A stretch of DNA of 33,191 nt from Lysobacterales bacterium (GCA_029859645.1 JAOUCS010000028.1:1-33191), one strand, 5' to 3'; positions 7,294 through 16,397 are shown, counted from the stretch's first letter. A program made the numbers and translations. The notes: generated from the sequence alone by a model not told the origin.

Positions 7294-7902
7294 ATGAGAT
7301 TTTTAGCTTTGCTCGCCATTATTTTCGGCATTTCGCAATCGGAGGTTCTGATGGGAAAGGGTCCTGCCGATAGATGTCCCGGAGTAATGCGGGCTGAATC
7401 CTTTCGTCAGATGAGCCGGGATGAGCTTGTCGCCCATCGAGAGCGGGTTGCGGAACAAACACCGGGCCCAGTGGTTGAAGCGTTCTGCGAAAGTACGGCA
7501 GCGATCACATTTTCTGGTTACCGCGACCAGCTTGAACGTGCCAGGCAGGAAAATCTGAAGGCGGGTGGTTCCGGCTTTGACCCGGCCGAGCTTTATTTCT
7601 TTCTGGAATGTGGTGACGATCAGGTCGAGCTGAGCCCGCTGGCCTATCATGCCTACAATCTGAATCGTGATGAACACGGATTCATGGGTGAATCGACCCT
7701 TGCGATCGTCTGGATGTCCATCGGTTACCTTGACGTCAAGGATCCTGACCATAACCGGTCTTTCATGGATGCCGTTAATCGAATCCTGGCCTATGCCAGG
7801 AAAAGCGATTCGCAAACAGAAGTCGAATTGTATGAGGACCTTCTGGTGCAGATCGAGGGCTTCAGGGAAGACTACGCGCTGGCAGTCGGTGAATGCCTTT
7901 AA
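7294..7902 (+). CDS. Hypothetical protein with possible Sec signal peptide
   Basis: I do not recognise this protein. From the ATG at 7294 it has about 202 residues, starting with a hydrophobic leader (MRFLALLAIIFGISQSEV) that resembles a signal peptide. The rest is soluble, acidic and helical-looking, with four scattered cysteines (in DRCPG, EAFCES, FLECGD and the terminal GECL) that could form two disulfides if exported. An ATG at 7279 would add five residues (MGCIC). However, the only good ribosome-binding site is GGAGG at 7341-7345, five bases before an ATG at 7351. That start would give a 183-residue cytoplasmic form without the leader. It stands alone, followed by the promoter of the efflux operon. 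Confidence 0.6.
   Translation: MRFLALLAIIFGISQSEVLMGKGPADRCPGVMRAESFRQMSRDELVAHRERVAEQTPGPVVEAFCESTAAITFSGYRDQLERARQENLKAGGSGFDPAELYFFLECGDDQVELSPLAYHAYNLNRDEHGFMGESTLAIVWMSIGYLDVKDPDHNRSFMDAVNRILAYARKSDSQTEVELYEDLLVQIEGFREDYALAVGECL
7341..7345 (+). promoter_or_regulatory. Strong internal Shine-Dalgarno (GGAGG) before ATG 7351
   Basis: GGAGG followed by five bases and ATG is the best ribosome-binding site in this gene. It lies at the end of the putative signal peptide. It either marks the true start at 7351 or allows a second, leaderless product. Confidence 0.5.
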
Positions 7903-7964
7903 GACTGGGCCGTAACCGCTGATGGAAATCAATGTTCTTGTGATTATCCACCCTTAAACTGGAG

Positions 7965-7993
7965 TTGATGTAAGGGGCTTGATATATTATATA
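7965..7993 (+). promoter_or_regulatory. Predicted promoter of the RND efflux operon
   Basis: TTGATG at 7965-7970 and TATATA at 7988-7993 are spaced by exactly 17 bases. The stretch is unusually AT-rich for this window. The transcript would start near 8000, within the adjacent palindrome, and leave a leader of about 74 bases before the adaptor gene. Confidence 0.5.
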
Positions 7994-7994
7994 T

Positions 7995-8009
7995 TGCTAA
8001 TATATAGCA
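7995..8009. promoter_or_regulatory. Palindromic operator candidate at the efflux promoter start site
   Basis: TGCTA-ATATA-TAGCA is a perfect 5-bp inverted repeat with a 5-base centre, placed over the predicted transcription start. Position and symmetry fit a repressor site such as those used by TetR or MarR regulators of efflux pumps. No regulator gene is adjacent, so the protein that binds it is unknown. Confidence 0.5.
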
Positions 8010-8073
8010 TCTGTCCCGGTATCGAGGACGGCCAGTAAACCGTGGTCATCCGGCGGGGCGCGGAGTTCCCATC

Positions 8074-9132
8074 ATGAAATCGAAACGCGCGCAAATGAAA
8101 CAGATATTACTGCTGGTTGCCAGCCTGGTTTTGGTGACGAGCCTCGATGCAAATCCGGAGTCTCAAGCACTGGAAACGGCTGCTGCAAGCTATGAATCCG
8201 CCTCGGTTGAGCGTGTTTTCGACGGGACGGTCGAGGCCGTGCACCAGGCCACGGTCTCGGCACAGACCGCCGGGCGCATCGCAGAAGTGGGCTACGATGT
8301 CGATGATTTCGTCGATGCGGGCTCGGTTTTAGTCCGCTTCACCGATGTGGAACAGCGCACGGCACTGCGCCAGGCCGAAGCACAATTAGCGGAAGCCCGG
8401 GCCCGACTTACCGAGGCTGAAGAGGATTATCGTCGGGCTCAGAATCTGCAGGAGCGCGGCCTGGGCTCACAACGCGATCTGGACAGCGCGCTGGCCAGCC
8501 GGAAATCGGCCAGTGCGCGGGTCGCCTCTGCCGAGTCCGCGGTGGAAGCTGCCCGCCAGCAACTGGCATATACCGTGGTGGAGGCGCCCTATCCGGGGAT
8601 CGTTACCGAGCGCCATGTGGAAGTGGGTGAGTCGGTTTCACCAGGGCAGCCGCTGATGTCCGGGCTGTCTCTGGAGCGGCTTCGGGTGGCGACTGACCTG
8701 CCGCAGTCTGTGGCCAGTGAAGTTCGCAAAAACCCGGTTGCTGCATTGATTACCGGGGAAGGGCGTGTCCAGGCTGCCGACATCACGTTGTTTCCGATTG
8801 CGGACCCTGTTACCAACACTTTCCGGGTGCGCATGGATTTGCCAGAGGGCCAGTTTGGGCTATACCCCGGCATGTTCGTTAAGGTCGCCTTCAGGATCGG
8901 TGAGGCAGAGCGCCTGCTGGTCCCCACCTCCTCGGTTTTGCATCGCAGCGAGGTGACCGCGGTCTACGTGGTGGGCCCGAACGGTGTGCGTCTGCGCCAG
9001 GTCCGGACCGGCCAGTCGTTTGGGGAACGGACGGAAGTACTGGCTGGCCTGGTGGCGGGTGAGACCGTGGCCCTTGACCCGGTTCGGGCCGGCATCCTGG
9101 CCAAATCCAGTCGGGAATCCGCCAGTGACTGA
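8074..9132 (+). CDS. RND efflux periplasmic adaptor (membrane fusion protein)
   Basis: 352 residues. The start at 8074 has a GGAG nine bases upstream and gives a basic N-terminus followed by a signal peptide (KQILLLVASLVLVTSL). The layout is that of the HlyD/AcrA family: a barrel-sandwich (lipoyl-like) half motif at about 48-85 (VEAVHQATVSAQTAGRIAEV), an alpha-hairpin coiled coil (about 88-165, rich in EAQLAEARARLTEAEEDY), the returning half motif (VVEAPYPGIVTERHVEVGES), a beta-barrel (residues about 200-270, ending LYPGMFVKVAFRIGEAERLLVP) and a membrane-proximal domain (SVLHRSEVTAVYVVG). It bridges the inner-membrane pump to an outer-membrane channel. The pump gene overlaps its 3' end by 8 bases. 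No TolC-type channel is encoded here, so one is presumably shared. No lipobox is seen. Confidence 0.92.
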   Translation: MKSKRAQMKQILLLVASLVLVTSLDANPESQALETAAASYESASVERVFDGTVEAVHQATVSAQTAGRIAEVGYDVDDFVDAGSVLVRFTDVEQRTALRQAEAQLAEARARLTEAEEDYRRAQNLQERGLGSQRDLDSALASRKSASARVASAESAVEAARQQLAYTVVEAPYPGIVTERHVEVGESVSPGQPLMSGLSLERLRVATDLPQSVASEVRKNPVAALITGEGRVQAADITLFPIADPVTNTFRVRMDLPEGQFGLYPGMFVKVAFRIGEAERLLVPTSSVLHRSEVTAVYVVGPNGVRLRQVRTGQSFGERTEVLAGLVAGETVALDPVRAGILAKSSRESASD

Positions 9133-12100
9133 GCGGCTGGGATTATCAGGGCGGATCGCACGCCAGTTTCAGGACAATGAGTTGACCCCGCTGTTGGCCC
9201 TGGCGGCCCTGCTGCTGGGCCTGTTTGCCGTATTGATCACGCCTCGTGAGGAAGAACCACAGATCGATGTGACCTTCGCAAATGTCTTCGTGCCGTTTCC
9301 CGGAGCGGGTTCGGTGGAAGTCGAAAACCTGGTTTCAATCCCAATGGAGCAGGTGCTGGCGGAGATTGAAAACGTGGAACATGTCTACTCGGTCTCCCGG
9401 CCCGGGATGGCGGTGTTGACGGTGCAGTTTGAAGTCGGCCAAGACCGCACCGTTTCGCTGGTCAAACTATACAATGCCATCTACTCAAACCAGGACTGGC
9501 GGCCGGCCAATCTGGGCATCGGTCCGCCGCTCGTCAAGCCGAAGGGTATTGACGATGTACCCATCGTTACCGCAACCCTGTGGACCGAAGATCAGGAGCG
9601 GGGCGGCCACGACCTGCTCAAAGTGGCCCACACGCTGGAAGCTGAGCTCAAGCGCGTTCCGGGCACCCGTGACGTGTTCACCATCGGCGGCGCCCAGGAT
9701 ATCGTGCACGTGGAACTGGACCCTGAGCGGATCGCAGGCTTCGGCTTGACGCTGGATGACCTGCGCATGGCCCTGAACGCTGGAAATACCGTTCGCCAGG
9801 CCGGCGCGATCGTTACCGGCGGAGAGGAAATTCCGGTCCAGAGTGGCACTTTCCTGTCCGGTCCGGGCGATGTGGCCAGCCTGGTAGTTGGCGTCTTCGA
9901 CAACCGCCCGGTTTTCCTCGACGACATTGCCACGATCAAGGCCGGGGGCGATCAGCCGGAACAGTACAGCTGGTTCGCCGCCGGTCCCGCGCACGAACAA
10001 GCCGGGCACACCCGGGTAGCGTGGGCGCCCGCCGTGACGCTGGCAATCGCCAAAAAGCCGGGCACAAATGCCACCCGCATCAGCAACGCCGTGATCGAAC
10101 GCCTGGAGCAACTGAGAGCCACGCACATTCCGGACGGTATAGAGACCACCATTACCAGGAACTATGGACAGACCGCCAATGACAAGGCTCTGAAACTCAT
10201 CAGCAAGCTGGCGTTTGCTACCGGCTCGGTCATTCTGCTGGTGCTGCTCACGCTGGGCTGGCGTGAGGCGATCATCGTCGGTGCCGCCGTGATCGTCACC
10301 CTGATGGTGACGCTATTCGCTTCCTGGGCCTGGGGATTCACGATCAACCGGGTGTCCCTGTTCGCCCTGATTTTTTCCATCGGCATCCTGGTGGATGACG
10401 CTATCGTGGTGGTTGAAAACATTCACCGCCACCGGGGCATGAAGGCCGGCCCGCTGAGCGGCCTGATCCCGGGCGCCGTGGATGAAGTCGGTGGCCCCAC
10501 GATACTCGCGACCTTCACGGTGATTGCGGCCCTGTTGCCGATGGCGTTCGTGACCGGACTGATGGGCCCTTACATGAGCCCGATTCCCATCAACGCCTCC
10601 ATCGGTATGCTGTTCTCACTGGCCATCGCGCTGGTGCTGACCCCCTGGATGAGCAACCGATTGCTGGCAGGCCAGACGGCGCATTCGGTCGGTGACGACA
10701 AAGGCGGTGCGCTGCACCCGTTTTTCAGGCGGCTGATGACACCGTTTCTGCGGCGATCAGCCGGGCGCCGGGCGCGCACCCTGCTGTATGCCAGTCTGCT
10801 TGCCCTGATTGGACTCGCGGTGGGACTGGTGATGATCCAGGCCGTGGTTCTGAAAATGCTGCCTTTCGACAACAAGTCAGAGTTCCAGGTTGTTGTGGAT
10901 ACGCCCGAGGGCACGCCGGTGGAGAATACGGCGGCGTTGCTGGATGAACTGGCCAGCATCATCGAAACGGTTCCCGAGGTCACCAACTACCAGGTTTATG
11001 CAGGCACTGCGGCACCCATCAATTTCAATGGCCTGGTACGCCAGTATTATCTGCGCAGCGACAGCAACATGGGTGATATCCAGGTGAACCTGCTGGACAG
11101 GCATGAGCGCGACCGTTCCAGTCATGAAATCGCCGCGGGGATTCGCGATGCGCTGGCCACCGCCGGGGAACGCTACGGTGCTTCGGTCAAGGTCGTCGAG
11201 GTGCCGCCCGGTCCGCCCGTGATGTCTCCTATCGTCGCTGAAATCTATGGTCCGGATTACGAGCAGCAGAAATTGCTGGCCAGGCAGGTTGAAGCGATAT
11301 ACCGGGAAACACCGGACATCGTCGATATCGACATCACCGTCGAAGCAGATGCCAGGCGCTACATCATCGAGGTCGACCGCCAACTGGCGGCTTTGCTTGG
11401 GGTTTCCCAGCAACAGGTCAGCACCGCGGTGGCCCTGGCACTGGGCGGAGAAGATGTGACTTACATTCACCAGGCCCGCGAAAAGGAACCGATCCCGGTG
11501 CGCCTGGAAGCACCTGTGGCCAACAAGGCATACCTGCAGAGCCTGCTGGCGCTGAAGGTGCGCAGTCGCGATGGCGTGCAGGTGCCCATATCCGAGTTCG
11601 CCCGCGTGACCGAAGCGCCCTGGGACGATGCCATTATTCACAAGGACCTGCTGCCGGTGGTATTCGTCAACGGCGACATGGCCGGCCAACTGGACAGCCC
11701 ACTTTATGGAATGTTTGAACTGTCCGGCCGGATCGATGAAATTGAGTATGCGGGCGAGGGCGTCGAACAGCGCTACATCAGCCAGCCCGGAAACCCATAT
11801 AATTTTTCGCTGAAATGGGACGGTGAATGGCAGATTACTTACGAGACCTTCCGTGACATGGGTATCGCGTACGCAGTAGGCCTGGTGCTGATTTTCCTGC
11901 TGGTGGTCGGCCAGTTCCGGTCTTACCTGTTGCCGCTGATCATCATGGCGCCGATACCGCTGACCGTGATCGGCGTAATGCCGGGCCACGCGCTGCTTGG
12001 CGCCCAGTTTACCGCGACGTCGATGATAGGCATGATCGCGCTGGCAGGAATCATCGTGCGCAACTCCATTTTGCTGGTCGACTTCATTCAACAGGAGCGC

Positions 12101-12361
12101 GCGGCAGGCGCCGCGCTGGAAGACGCGGTAGTCGCGGCGGCAGCGGTGCGCGCCAAGCCGATCATCCTGACTGCGCTGGCCGCCATGATGGGTGCTTTTT
12201 TCATTCTCGATGACCCGATCTTCAATGGCCTGGCTATCGCACTGATATTCGGCATCCTGGTCTCGACCCTGCTGACGCTTCTGGTCATTCCGGTGTTGCT
12301 TTACAGCTTCCGATATCAGAAACAGTCGCGCGTATCTGGCGAGACCTTGCCGGAAGCCTGA
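9125..12361 (+). CDS. RND efflux pump permease (AcrB/HAE-like)
   Basis: About 1078 residues from the GTG at 9125, which overlaps the adaptor stop (GTGACTGA); an upstream in-frame ATG at 8984 would start inside the adaptor gene. It shows the RND plan: a first membrane helix (LLALAALLLGLFAVLITP), a large periplasmic loop (PFPGAGSVEVENLVSIPMEQ is the porter-domain signature), helices 2-6 with the proton-relay Asp pair in SIGILVDDAIVVVENIHRHR near residue 424, a second periplasmic loop, and helices 8-12 (IGMIALAGIIVRNSILLVDF). It uses the proton gradient to export substrates through the adaptor. The substrate cannot be told from sequence; the family includes drug, solvent and lipid exporters. The following kinase-like gene overlaps its stop by one base. 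Confidence 0.93.
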   Translation: MTERLGLSGRIARQFQDNELTPLLALAALLLGLFAVLITPREEEPQIDVTFANVFVPFPGAGSVEVENLVSIPMEQVLAEIENVEHVYSVSRPGMAVLTVQFEVGQDRTVSLVKLYNAIYSNQDWRPANLGIGPPLVKPKGIDDVPIVTATLWTEDQERGGHDLLKVAHTLEAELKRVPGTRDVFTIGGAQDIVHVELDPERIAGFGLTLDDLRMALNAGNTVRQAGAIVTGGEEIPVQSGTFLSGPGDVASLVVGVFDNRPVFLDDIATIKAGGDQPEQYSWFAAGPAHEQAGHTRVAWAPAVTLAIAKKPGTNATRISNAVIERLEQLRATHIPDGIETTITRNYGQTANDKALKLISKLAFATGSVILLVLLTLGWREAIIVGAAVIVTLMVTLFASWAWGFTINRVSLFALIFSIGILVDDAIVVVENIHRHRGMKAGPLSGLIPGAVDEVGGPTILATFTVIAALLPMAFVTGLMGPYMSPIPINASIGMLFSLAIALVLTPWMSNRLLAGQTAHSVGDDKGGALHPFFRRLMTPFLRRSAGRRARTLLYASLLALIGLAVGLVMIQAVVLKMLPFDNKSEFQVVVDTPEGTPVENTAALLDELASIIETVPEVTNYQVYAGTAAPINFNGLVRQYYLRSDSNMGDIQVNLLDRHERDRSSHEIAAGIRDALATAGERYGASVKVVEVPPGPPVMSPIVAEIYGPDYEQQKLLARQVEAIYRETPDIVDIDITVEADARRYIIEVDRQLAALLGVSQQQVSTAVALALGGEDVTYIHQAREKEPIPVRLEAPVANKAYLQSLLALKVRSRDGVQVPISEFARVTEAPWDDAIIHKDLLPVVFVNGDMAGQLDSPLYGMFELSGRIDEIEYAGEGVEQRYISQPGNPYNFSLKWDGEWQITYETFRDMGIAYAVGLVLIFLLVVGQFRSYLLPLIIMAPIPLTVIGVMPGHALLGAQFTATSMIGMIALAGIIVRNSILLVDFIQQERAAGAALEDAVVAAAAVRAKPIILTALAAMMGAFFILDDPIFNGLAIALIFGILVSTLLTLLVIPVLLYSFRYQKQSRVSGETLPEA

Positions 12362-13974
12362 TGCAGGCCCGCTGCCCGGGCGCTGCCGCTAAACTGGAAA
12401 CGAGGAATGAAGCCCTGATCAATCCGTTAAAATTCGGTCGGCCATCCCTGATCCGCAACCTGATGAAGCCGGCCGCTTTTCCGCATCGGGTGGAAAAGAT
12501 TCGCCTGGTCGAAACGCATATTTCCTGGGTTCTGCTTACCGGCAGCGATGCCTACAAGATCAAGAAACCTGTCAACCTGGGATTTCTGGACTTCTCCTCG
12601 CTCGAGGACCGCAGGCATTTCTGCGAAGAGGAAGTCCGGATCAACCGGCGCACCGCTTCCGACCTCTATCTCGGGGTCGTGCCGATCGGCCAGACGCCGC
12701 ATGGGCCGCGTTTTGGAGCTGAGCCGCCAATCGAATTTGCGGTCCACATGCGACAATTTCCCCACGAGGCGAGATTGGACCGCTACCTGCAGGCCGGTCG
12801 CCTGGGTGCCGAGAGTACCAGGCAACTCGCGCAATCGATTGCGAGGTTCCACTTGACGTTGCCTCCCCGCCTTGACAGCGACCCCGATTTTGAGGTCGAG
12901 CGCGCTGTCCGGCCGGCACGCAACAATTTCAAACATCTCGATCCCCAGGCTTTCAGCGACGAGGCGCAACAGCGGCTGGCGGTGATCGAGGCATGGACCC
13001 TGGCCAGGTCCATTGCGCTGGCGCCGGCGTTCAGGACACGGGCACGATCCGGCGCCGTTCGTGAATGCCACGGTGATCTGCACCTTGAAAACCTGCTGTT
13101 GCTGGATAGGGGTTTTGTACCCTTCGACGCGATTGAGTTCAATCCCAACTTGCGCTGGATTGACATCGCAAACGATATTGCTTTCCTCGCCATGGATTTA
13201 CTGGCGCGCAGGCGCAGCGACCTCGCTTACTCACTGCTCAGTGCCTGGTTGGAGGCGAATGGTGATTACGCCAGTCTCGAGGTCATGCGGTTCTATCTGG
13301 TTTACCGCAGCATGGTACGTGCGGTGGTCTCGGCGATCCGTGCAAGCCAGGCTGTTGAGACAGCGGCAGATTCTGCACGGCCCGGTGCTGAACGATATGT
13401 AAAGATCGCCGCAGATCTGGTCGACACACCGACCCCCATCCTTATCCTGATGCATGGTTTTTCAGGATCGGGCAAGACCTGGTTCAGCAACCGGCTGGTG
13501 GCGAGTCTTCCTGCCTTAAGGGTCCGTAGTGACCTGGAACGCAAGCGTCCGAACGGCGATCGCGGCAGACAGCCTGAAAAGGGCGGGATCGGTGTCGGCA
13601 TGTATGGTTCAGAAGCGGTCGACCTGACTTATCGCCGCCTGGCCGATCACTGCCGGACCGGTCTGAGGGCCGGGTTCAACATGATCGCCGACGGGACTTT
13701 TTTGCAAAGGCGCCATCGGCTCTGGTTTGTCGATCTGGCCCGGTCCCTGGGCGTACGGTGCTACCTGCTGGACTGCACTGCACCCGAACAGGTTCTTCGC
13801 AACCGGATCCGAAGCCGCATGGAAACCCGCAAAGATGCCTCCGATGCGGACCAGGCCGTTCTGGATTTCCAGTTATCTCACCACGATCCGTTGTCGCAGG
13901 CAGAAGGCATGACCGTTATCACGCTCCCGCATGACAGTGACCCCAATCAGATCCTGCGGGAGCTATTCGATTGA
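12361..13974 (+). CDS. Fused APH-like kinase / P-loop ATPase (COG2187-COG0645 type)
   Basis: 537 residues in two domains. The N-terminal half (about 30-350) is aminoglycoside-phosphotransferase-like: LLTGSDAYKIKKPV holds the ATP-binding lysine region, ECHGDLHLENLLL is the catalytic loop (His237, Asp239), and FDAIEFNP with WIDIANDIAF supplies the metal-binding acid region. The C-terminal half (about 358-537) is a P-loop kinase-like domain with Walker A GFSGSGKT at 366-373 and a GTFLQRRHR segment. This fusion is a widespread family, usually annotated as bifunctional APH/ATP-binding protein, whose substrate is unknown; it is not evidence of antibiotic resistance. The ATG overlaps the pump stop in TGATG. 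A downstream ATG at 12463 (MKPAAFPHRVEK) is closer to where the family usually begins. Confidence 0.85.
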   Translation: MQARCPGAAAKLETRNEALINPLKFGRPSLIRNLMKPAAFPHRVEKIRLVETHISWVLLTGSDAYKIKKPVNLGFLDFSSLEDRRHFCEEEVRINRRTASDLYLGVVPIGQTPHGPRFGAEPPIEFAVHMRQFPHEARLDRYLQAGRLGAESTRQLAQSIARFHLTLPPRLDSDPDFEVERAVRPARNNFKHLDPQAFSDEAQQRLAVIEAWTLARSIALAPAFRTRARSGAVRECHGDLHLENLLLLDRGFVPFDAIEFNPNLRWIDIANDIAFLAMDLLARRRSDLAYSLLSAWLEANGDYASLEVMRFYLVYRSMVRAVVSAIRASQAVETAADSARPGAERYVKIAADLVDTPTPILILMHGFSGSGKTWFSNRLVASLPALRVRSDLERKRPNGDRGRQPEKGGIGVGMYGSEAVDLTYRRLADHCRTGLRAGFNMIADGTFLQRRHRLWFVDLARSLGVRCYLLDCTAPEQVLRNRIRSRMETRKDASDADQAVLDFQLSHHDPLSQAEGMTVITLPHDSDPNQILRELFD

Positions 13975-14072
13975 TGTGCATGTGTCTTTTGACCCATGCG
14001 GAGGCCCGCAAAAACCGTTAAATTTTATGTTAGCCGAAACTGCAGTCTTTCCATCGGATTCATGGAGCCTTG

Positions 14073-15251
14073 ATGAAAAAAACCGTTTATGTGTCCTCGG
14101 TTCTTACCTTTGGATTGCTTTTATTCTGCCTGACCTCGTTTGCCGCGGACCCGGCACCGTCCGATGTGTTGCAGCGCCATGATCCCTATTCCAGCCTGAC
14201 GATTGGATACGAGGATCTGGATACGCTGCTGCAGACCGTTGTTTTGGACACAGGCCCGTCAACCCGCGAAATTGCCAAGCCCACGAACACCAGCACCGGT
14301 ACCCGCATGAAGGTGAAGGTGAACAGGGCCACCATGAATGAAGGTAACCGGTTCTATTTTGAGATATTCAATGACAATGAAAAAAACCAGCAGATCATCA
14401 GTCACATTCGGAACCGGTTAGAAAATTTACCCACGGTGACACCGCTTGAGCGATTTTCCCGCAAGGAGCAACTGGCTTACTGGATCAACCTGTATAACGT
14501 CACGATCCTGGATGAAATCGTCAAAGTCTATCCAAAACGCAATCTCAAGGGACTGCTGGTCGGAAAGAACGCGATTCTGTCAAAAAAGATTCTCAATGTT
14601 GCAGGCGTTCCACTGAGTCTGAACGATATTCAGTTCACTATTCTGAGGCATAACTACGACAATAATCCGTTGATCATCTATGGCCTGTACCAGGGCATCA
14701 TTGGCGGGCCGAACATCCGAAAATATGCATATTCCGGCAGCAACATCTACGGTGAACTGGCCGATAACGCGGTCGAGTTCATCAATTCAAACCGGGGCAC
14801 GCAAGGAAAAGACGAGCGTGCGTTCCACGTATCCAGCCTGTACCAGCGCAACGAAGTATTCTTCGACGAATCCGGATCGGACCTGACCGACCATTTGCTG
14901 CGCTACCTGGAAGGTGAGGAGCGCGACGAGTTACAGGCATCAGCGAAAATCAAAATGGACATCAGCGACTGGACCATTACGGACCTTTACGGATCTTATC
15001 GTGAGGCCGTCGGCAGCCTGGCGAATAACAATGCCGCATTGCTTGGCTCCCTGCCGGGCTCCCAGTCGAATTATCTCACCAGCAAGGCGTCAAAGGGTCG
15101 CTATAATCCGGCCGTCACCCAGCAGCTGGGTGAGATCAACGAGAAACGCGAGACAAACGAGCCGGAAAGCATCGGTGTTGTGACCGTGGAGGAGTTGGAA
15201 ATCGTCGATGGCGGCTGTTTAGACGAACCGAGCGACTGTTCGTCGCAATGA
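14073..15251 (+). CDS. Secreted DUF547-domain protein
   Basis: 392 residues from the ATG at 14073, which has GGAG five bases upstream. A signal peptide (KKTVYVSSVLTFGLLLFCLT, cleavage near FAA) precedes a DUF547 domain recognised by EQLAYWINLYNVTILDEIV, then PLSLNDIQFTILR, then AYSGSNIYGELADNAVEFIN. The family is common in marine and soil Gram-negatives and plants; its function is not known. The last 60 residues are acidic and low in complexity, with a terminal pair of cysteines (GGCLDEPSDC). The 3' end overlaps the converging glycosyltransferase gene by 33 bases (15219-15251), so the two coding regions end inside each other. Confidence 0.85.
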   Translation: MKKTVYVSSVLTFGLLLFCLTSFAADPAPSDVLQRHDPYSSLTIGYEDLDTLLQTVVLDTGPSTREIAKPTNTSTGTRMKVKVNRATMNEGNRFYFEIFNDNEKNQQIISHIRNRLENLPTVTPLERFSRKEQLAYWINLYNVTILDEIVKVYPKRNLKGLLVGKNAILSKKILNVAGVPLSLNDIQFTILRHNYDNNPLIIYGLYQGIIGGPNIRKYAYSGSNIYGELADNAVEFINSNRGTQGKDERAFHVSSLYQRNEVFFDESGSDLTDHLLRYLEGEERDELQASAKIKMDISDWTITDLYGSYREAVGSLANNNAALLGSLPGSQSNYLTSKASKGRYNPAVTQQLGEINEKRETNEPESIGVVTVEELEIVDGGCLDEPSDCSSQ

Positions 15252-16397
15252 ATGCATGAATGCTTCTTCTGAAAACTGATGTGAGCGTGTGGCCAGGGCA
15301 CGCTTCAGTCTCGCTTGCTCTGGTGGGTCTTCCAGCAGGCAACAGATTTTCTCAACCGCGTCGGAATCCGACTGGTATCGCAAAAGCGGCTCCTCGCCGA
15401 CAATTTCCACCTGCCCACCGCAATCGGGAACGAATACAATGCAGCCGGCACGGAGCATTTCCGCCACGGCAATGCCGAAATGTTCATCCTGGGTGGCGTG
15501 AATGCCGAATTGGCAACGATTGACGATTTTTATCAGTTCTGGCCGTGCAACGCCGACGTGCAGATGGATCCAGTGATCAGCCGGGGTCGCCATCTGGAGA
15601 ATTTGCTCGCAATACCGCCTCTTCGCCGGCGGACCAGGGTCGCCTACGATGTGCAGGTTGACGCCGAACCCGCGATCGCGAACCTGTTGCAGGATTTCAA
15701 TGATTCGGTGCTGTCCTTTTTTGGGCGCGAATCGCCCCACTGCTACGAAAGACAATGGGTCTGGGTTTTCCCGCCCGGTTTCCTGTCCCCAACTGACGGG
15801 GGGGTAAATGACATCAGCGCTCGTGCCGTAGACCCGGGAGGCCAGGTCTGCAGTCCATTTTGAATTGGCAATCGTGATGTTATCGCAGAGCTTCGACGGT
15901 TTGATATTCGACAACAGCATCCAGGGACGGAACTTGCCCGTGATCAATCCTGCCAGGCGTTTTGCTGGCCCCAGGCCTTCCATTGCAGTCAATGCGGAAA
16001 GGTGTTCGGCAAGGTAGGGGAAATGGATGTACTGAATACCGGGGCATCCAAACTCCATCTCCTTATCGCAAGAGAGAACAACGTCGAATTCAGCCGCAAT
16101 TTTTTGGCACGCTCGGTTGAGTAAAGCCAGTGGCTGGATGCTTTGTGGATCTGGATCAAGCTCGCAAATCCAGCGATAAACAGCTGGCAGCAGGATGATC
16201 CGGAAGTCCGCCGCGTGCAGTGACGTTCCATAAATGGAGTTCAGAGCGTCGAAGTCGGGATTCTCGAGGCACAGAATCGTTACGTCCCAATCCGCTTTCA
16301 GCGCCTGAAGAGCCCAGGCAACAACGGAAATGTCTCCTCCGATGCGTCTCCACTGGGTCACCGGGAATAGAACGCTGCCTTTAATCTGGCCGGTCAT
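15219..16397 (-). CDS. Glycosyltransferase family 4 (GT-B) protein
   Basis: About 392 residues, last gene of the five-gene minus-strand operon. The N-terminal Rossmann half begins FPVTQWRRIGGDISVVAWAL, a typical GT4 acceptor-side GG loop. The C-terminal half has the GT4 motifs FVAVGRFAPKKGQHRIIEIL, a HIVGDPGP strand, and the donor-binding segment HATQDEHFGIAVAEMLRAGC (the E-x7-E region), followed by VPDCGGQVEIVG. It probably transfers a nucleotide-activated sugar to a surface glycan; donor and acceptor cannot be inferred. The ATG at 16397 lies 17 bases inside the upstream GT2 gene. Longer in-frame starts would lie deeper in that gene and add non-family residues. Its 3' end overlaps the DUF547 gene. 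Confidence 0.9.
   Translation of the reverse strand: MTGQIKGSVLFPVTQWRRIGGDISVVAWALQALKADWDVTILCLENPDFDALNSIYGTSLHAADFRIILLPAVYRWICELDPDPQSIQPLALLNRACQKIAAEFDVVLSCDKEMEFGCPGIQYIHFPYLAEHLSALTAMEGLGPAKRLAGLITGKFRPWMLLSNIKPSKLCDNITIANSKWTADLASRVYGTSADVIYPPVSWGQETGRENPDPLSFVAVGRFAPKKGQHRIIEILQQVRDRGFGVNLHIVGDPGPPAKRRYCEQILQMATPADHWIHLHVGVARPELIKIVNRCQFGIHATQDEHFGIAVAEMLRAGCIVFVPDCGGQVEIVGEEPLLRYQSDSDAVEKICCLLEDPPEQARLKRALATRSHQFSEEAFMHSLRRTVARFV

Noticed and set aside
10877-12091. 404-codon open frame on the minus strand
   Set aside because: It is entirely antisense to the RND pump gene, which shows strong family motifs throughout. The antisense product is rich in His/Gln/Arg without recognisable domains, a composition shadow.
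12361-13974. Aminoglycoside-resistance gene
   Set aside because: The APH-like half belongs to a chromosomal fusion family with a P-loop domain. Similarity to the kinase fold alone does not imply drug phosphorylation.
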